Shown here: piece by piece, positions 60,152 to 64,000 of the stretch
Layout of the letters: each line of letters opens with the position of its first letter
Numbering within the stretch: the stretch's first letter is position 1
Source of the DNA: Cupriavidus taiwanensis LMG 19424
GTDB lineage: Bacteria; Pseudomonadota; Gammaproteobacteria; Burkholderiales; Burkholderiaceae
Assembly (NCBI RefSeq): GCF_000069785.1
Contig: NC_010529.1
Span: 310,001 to 374,000 of the forward strand
DNA length: 64,000 bases
Direction of reading: 5' to 3'
Notes under the pieces: model-generated
The model's input: the letters and a program-made list of their open reading frames with translations, nothing else
What the model was told of the DNA's origin: nothing
Database searches by the model: none
Made by a program: the position numbers and the translations under genes

Positions 60152-61205
60152 GGTTGTAGGCGGCCATGCTCAGCACAAACATCTGATCGACTTTCTTCAG
60201 ACCGCGCACTATCACCTGACGCATGCGCCCCACGGTCTTGACCCACCCGAAGCCCTGTTCGATCAGCTTGCGCTTTTGTTGCGAGACGGCATAACCGGCG
60301 CTGGAAGCAATGGCATCAGGAACGGCCGAGCGACGACCCGATGTGTTCTGCGCCACGTGGGGCGTCACCTTCATTTCCAGGCAGGCCTCAATGAACTCGT
60401 GCGCGTCATAGCCCTTGTCCGCGCCCACGGTGACTTCCACATTCAGGTCTTCAATCACCTGCCTGGCATCGTTAAGCATGACCTTTGCGGCCTCCCGCTC
60501 GGCGTGTCCGTCCGCCTTGGTCACCATGGCGCTAACCACCAGGCCATGGCGGTTGTCGCTCAGGGTATGACCCATGTAGCGCAGCTCACTGGATGTCTTG
60601 CCCTTGCGGTAGAGCTTGGCATCGGGATCGGTCTTGGATTCGTGTGTCTCGTTGCTGCGCTTGCGACCTTTGAAGTTGCCGCCGGCGTCATCGTCTTGGT
60701 CGTCGCCATCCTTGCGCACGAAGCTCTTGTGGCCTGCCCACGCCTGTATCAGCGTGCCGTCCACGCTGAAGTGCTCACCCGACAGCCAGTTCTTCTTCTG
60801 CGCGATGGCCAGCACCTCGTTGAAAAACTGGATCACCGCATCATGCTTGATCAGTCGCTCGCGGTTCTTGGTGAAGACCGTGGGCACCCAAACTGAGTCG
60901 TCCATCGACAGCCCGATGAACCAGCGAAACAGCAGGTTGTATTGCGTCTGCTCCATGAGCTGGCGCTCAGAGCGAATGCTGTAGAGCACCTGCAGCAGCA
61001 TGGCCCGCAGCAACTTCTCCGGCGCGATACTGGGGCGGCCACCCTTGATATCGGCCTCGTACATCTGCGCGAACAGCCGGTCCATCTTCACCAGCGCCTG
61101 GTTGGCCATAGTCCGGATCGAGCGCAGCGGATGGGACTGCGGCACGAAATCCTCCAGCCTCCGCATAGTGAACAAGCTTTCCGTGAAGGTATCTGCGCCG
61201 CGCAT
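60150..61205 (-). pseudogene. IS5/IS1182-like transposase, copy 2, C-terminally truncated
   Basis: Nearly identical to the gene at 44108-45208, with at least two substitutions (VPDAI for VADAI, RQVIVRG for RQVMVRG). It loses homology after LSMAAYN, where IS50-like copy 2 begins; about 15 native residues are replaced by read-through into the IS. Core catalytic residues remain, but the distal IS end is gone. Confidence 0.85.
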
Positions 61206-61292
61206 GAATGTGGGATTGGATGGGATCCTCAAAGCAACGCTTCAGCCAGTCGTCGCGCTGACGTCCGCTGGAGGTATTTCAGCGGCCTGTTA
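60152..61292 (-). mobile_element. IS5/IS1182-like element, copy 2, truncated
   Basis: One end is kept (AGCGGCCTGTTA at about 61281-61292, on the side of the transposase start). The other end, which would carry the last part of the gene and the distal repeat, is missing at the junction with IS50-like copy 2. Confidence 0.85.
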
Positions 61293-61299
61293 AGAGCTG

Positions 61300-61690
61300 G
61301 TGAAGGCGGGCGACGCCCCCAACTCAGGCCATTGGCGCCCATGGGCCAGTAAAGCTTTTCGGCAATCTTGTAGGCCAGTGCCACCACGACGTCCTTGAGG
61401 CGCCGCTGCAGCATGGGCAGTGCCCGTGCCTAAGGATATCTGGTGCGCGTGAGCATCGTTTGTCCTGCGTTGACCACCTGTCGTCGCAGAAGCGTTGCCG
61501 CGCGCTTGCTGATGTGCCCAAGCGATACATGACCGCCGTGCCGGTCTGTGCCGGAATAGCCGCAGGCTTGCGGCGAATGCCCTGCCTGTGCGAGTGGCTG
61601 GGCAGAGAATGGTGCGACCAAGGCAGTAGCGGTAATAGGGCCCAAGCCGGACATCTGGTCCACAATCTGCGCGGCCGGATCAGACCTTAG
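61300..61690 (-). pseudogene. IS110/IS1111-family transposase, C-terminal remnant
   Basis: On the minus strand, MSGLGPITATALVAPF and later LGHISKRAATLLRRQVVNAGQTML resemble the C-terminal IS116/IS110/IS902 domain, followed in another frame by LKDVVVALAYKIAEKLYW. Frameshifts break it. It is not related in detail to the intact IS110 element at 5.7-7.2 kb. Confidence 0.7.
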
Positions 61691-62378
61691 CCACTATGTA
61701 GGTCACGCGCAACCAGTAGGATCTTCTATTCATCGAATTCGCCAAGCGCACGGACTTGCCGCTCCAGCGCCGTGTCAGCAAGAGCGGTACGACGCGAGCG
61801 AACTACGGCCCAGCGCTCTTGGCCCGGAAGGACAGCGTACCGAAGTGCAAGCCTCACCCCAGCAGCCCCGGCATTTGGTTGCTCTGCCGGGTACGCGTAC
61901 TCTCCTCCACCTTGAGTGTTGGATCCAGTTCTCACTCTGGCACAGCGACGCCGCCGATCAAGCGAGAGCCCCTTTTGCCTTCGAGGCTTTGGCTTAGCGT
62001 TAGATGGGCGGTTCATTCCAACTCCCCTCATCCGCCCCGATTTTGAAGAAAACCTGCCGTGCACTATCGAAGCATGCGTCGCTTCGATATCATTTTTTTG
62101 CCTCACACGGAAAATGAATAGATGGAAGACAGACTAGCTAGCCGCAACGACTAATGTTCGTCATGATGATGAAAAAATTTCCCATCAGTTTGTCGCGATC
62201 GATTGGCCTAATAATTGGGTTACCCCCGGAGAACGGAACAGGCTTACAGCTAATATAGCGGCATGCTTAGTCGGAATATCTGGCTCATTTTGAATTGGTC
62301 TATGCCTAACCGCGCATTGGCCTTTGGTTGGTCGTGAAGCTAGGCGTGTCAGCAATGATTTCCTTATACATCTGTACG
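61691..62378. other. Unassigned region
   Basis: Open frames exist on both strands at about 61726-62106, but neither product is recognisable and composition does not favour coding. No gene is called. Confidence 0.4.
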
Positions 62379-63146
62379 TCACATCTCAAAATCCTCCTTC
62401 GCCAGCCATTGGCTAATGTATCCTCCCAGTGCCTTCAGAAGGGCATCAGAGCACATACCAGCGGAACCGGCTAATGCAGGGCAAAGCACGAGCTGCGTGC
62501 CTGTGTCGTCGTAGACATGAAGTATTCGGACCTGGTCCGCCGGCTTCAGAGTGTGCTCTTTATATGAAAGCCCGCGCATACCGAAGGCATGCACATAATC
62601 ATCTTCATGACGCTCGCCTAGACACACCACCACCTTCGGCTGCTCGCGCCGACGTAACGCCTCGATGAAGCGAAAGCGTCCTCCATCACGGCAAAGAGAC
62701 ATGTAAGCGACTTTCGAAGTGAGTTCAGGTTGCATGCTAAAGCGTCGCCTCCAGCTCTGGCCATCGTCTGTACGAATTGGGAGCGGAAATAGGCTGAGCA
62801 TGAATTCCCAGCCTTGCGGTCGGTACAGAAGATCTGAAAGATATTTCTTCCAGTCACCACCATCTTCGTCGCCAAACAGCACCATTTGACGAGCAGCTGA
62901 CATAATACGAGCGATCCGCTGATGTGTCTGCCACCGGACTATCGCCGTTGCATGCTGAGCTCGAAAGGCGGCGTCCCAAGCTGGACATTCAAGCTTCGGC
63001 ATCAGAGGCGAGACTAGCGATATGCAGCCCCTTCTCGGCGAATAATTGCAAAACCAAACTGCAGCGGACGGGTTTCCTCCTTCCATGCCGAGAAAAGACG
63101 CAAAATAGCTGCCTAATTGCTGGCGGGTAAAAGCGTTTGTGGTCAT
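62379..63146 (-). CDS. Uncharacterised 255-residue protein
   Basis: I do not recognise the family with confidence. The product is soluble, with no signal peptide or membrane segment. It has Trp/Arg-rich patches, a middle block YRPQGWEFMLSLFPLPIR and a block RFRFIEALRRREQPKVVVCLGERHEDD whose hydrophobic strand followed by LGE recalls uracil-DNA-glycosylase-like folds; this is only a resemblance. It stands alone between an IS remnant zone and the aldehyde dehydrogenase gene. Confidence 0.65.
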   Translation of the reverse strand: MTTNAFTRQQLGSYFASFLGMEGGNPSAAVWFCNYSPRRGCISLVSPLMPKLECPAWDAAFRAQHATAIVRWQTHQRIARIMSAARQMVLFGDEDGGDWKKYLSDLLYRPQGWEFMLSLFPLPIRTDDGQSWRRRFSMQPELTSKVAYMSLCRDGGRFRFIEALRRREQPKVVVCLGERHEDDYVHAFGMRGLSYKEHTLKPADQVRILHVYDDTGTQLVLCPALAGSAGMCSDALLKALGGYISQWLAKEDFEM

Positions 63147-63311
63147 GATTCAGCTTCGTGATGGCCCTGTTAGAGTTTACCATTAGCTTCAAAATGAAAA
63201 AATATCGCGTCACCTAAACGATCAACAAAAAAATCGATATTTTTGTTTTCTCCCTTTATCTTACCCTCATTCCCTATGTATAGGCCAATTTCCTACTGCG
63301 GGGCCAATTTG

Positions 63312-64000
63312 CTACTGCATATTTGCGCTGACTTTCTTAGCCGGCGTCCCTGCCTTAGTTGAAACCCAGACACTTTTGGTCTCGAGGAACTCGCGCACAG
63401 CTTCGATACCGTTCTCACGGCCAATACCGGATTGCTTCATGCCACCGAAAGGGAGGTTGAAGCTCATCGCGCGATAGGCGTTAATCCACACTGTGCCGAC
63501 CCTGAGCGCCTTTGAAACACGAAGCGCCTTGGAGATATCAGCTGTCCATACTCCGGCGGCGAGCCCATAAATAACATCATTGGCGATCCTCACTGCGTCC
63601 GCTTCGTCATCGAAGCCCATGACCGAGAGCACGGGGCCGAATACCTCTTCTTGCGCGATGCGCATGTCGCTCTTTACGTCGATAAAAACGGTGGGCTGTA
63701 CAAACTGCCCACCAGAGAGATCCCGCATAGCCTCACCTCCTATTACACAGCGAGCACCTTCTGACTTGGCGATGTCGATGTACCGCAAAACCTTTTTATA
63801 CTGCTCCGGTGTTGCTAGAGGACCGATGCTATTCTCCGGTGCGTTTGGATCACCGATTCGCGCCAATGCAACCATGCTGACAAGTTGATCGACGAAAAGG
63901 TCCTTGATACTATTCTGCACCAGCAAGCGGGACCCTGCCACACAAGCTTGACCGGTCGCTGCAAAGATCCCCGACACAACTCCACTTACTGCCTGTGCGA
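63312..64000 (-). CDS. Aldehyde dehydrogenase, C-terminal part (cut by window edge)
   Basis: NAD(P)-dependent aldehyde dehydrogenase family. The frame is open to the right edge, so the N-terminal part lies outside. Visible features are the catalytic Cys in ATGQACVAGSR, the EEVFGPVLSV motif with the coenzyme-binding Glu, and PFGGMKQSGIGRENG near the end. The protein ends KKVSANMQ. The substrate cannot be inferred. Confidence 0.9.
   Translation of the reverse strand, partial: AQAVSGVVSGIFAATGQACVAGSRLLVQNSIKDLFVDQLVSMVALARIGDPNAPENSIGPLATPEQYKKVLRYIDIAKSEGARCVIGGEAMRDLSGGQFVQPTVFIDVKSDMRIAQEEVFGPVLSVMGFDDEADAVRIANDVIYGLAAGVWTADISKALRVSKALRVGTVWINAYRAMSFNLPFGGMKQSGIGRENGIEAVREFLETKSVWVSTKAGTPAKKVSANMQ

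Noticed and set aside
61726..62106. 126-codon minus-strand frame
   Set aside because: Very Arg-rich with no family resemblance and an overlapping plus-strand frame of equal quality; not supportable as a gene.

Overview
The window looks like part of a beta-rhizobial symbiosis plasmid or island, most probably from Cupriavidus or a close Burkholderiaceae relative. The basis is a nodulation regulator and a nod box next to nodB, a complete set of nitrogenase structural and cofactor genes, very GC-rich efflux genes typical of Cupriavidus/Ralstonia DNA, and IS families common in that group. The symbiosis genes are visibly less GC-rich than the efflux block. The species is inferred, not proven.

Layout. 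0.4-4.3 kb: nodB (minus) and nodD (plus) diverge around a nod box, followed by nifA. 4.3-8.06 kb: a nested IS scar (IS3 remnant cut by an IS256 remnant, itself split by an intact IS110-type element). 8.2-12.8 kb: sigma-54 promoter, then nifE, nifN, a nifX-DUF683 fusion, fdxB and nifQ. 12.9-18.7 kb (minus): a NifV-derived gene, nifW, fixA, fixB, fixC, fixX and an uncharacterised gene, all downstream of a consensus sigma-54 promoter. 18.75-22.4 kb (plus): nifB, fdxN-like ferredoxin, nifZ, nifT and a small nif-associated gene. A single NifA site (TGT-N10-ACA) lies between the two divergent promoters. 22.9-27.1 kb: sigma-54 promoter and nifHDK.

27.4-31.1 kb: IS66 and IS21 remnants fused into one long chimeric frame. 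31.6-37.3 kb: an unusual accessory locus with a HisC-like aminotransferase, a TPP-dependent enzyme and, convergent to them, a dikinase-type phosphotransferase whose domain order resembles rifampin phosphotransferase. 37.8-39.4 kb: decayed ISL3-type transposase and unassigned DNA. 39.5-43.8 kb: a two-gene RND efflux operon. 44-56 kb: dense IS mosaic (IS5-like, IS66, IS50-like, IS21, and IS66 with a nested IS21). 56.5-58.4 kb: a decayed Bug/TctC receptor gene and an extracellular PHB depolymerase gene. 58.7-61.7 kb: a second IS50-like copy, a truncated second IS5-like copy and an IS110 remnant. 62.4-64 kb: an unrecognised gene and an aldehyde dehydrogenase gene cut by the window edge.

How it works together. 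NodD would respond to plant flavonoids and switch on nodB through the nod box. NifA, with the oxygen-sensitive-type CX4C linker, would activate the sigma-54 promoters before nifE, nifB, the nifV-like/nifW/fixABCX operon and nifH. NifB, E, N, X and Q build FeMo-co for NifDK; NifH supplies electrons, fed by FixABCX and ferredoxins. The most notable observation is that the gene in the nifV position keeps the NifV fold-level similarity but has lost its catalytic signatures. The most promising uncharacterised system is the aminotransferase/TPP/phosphotransferase locus.
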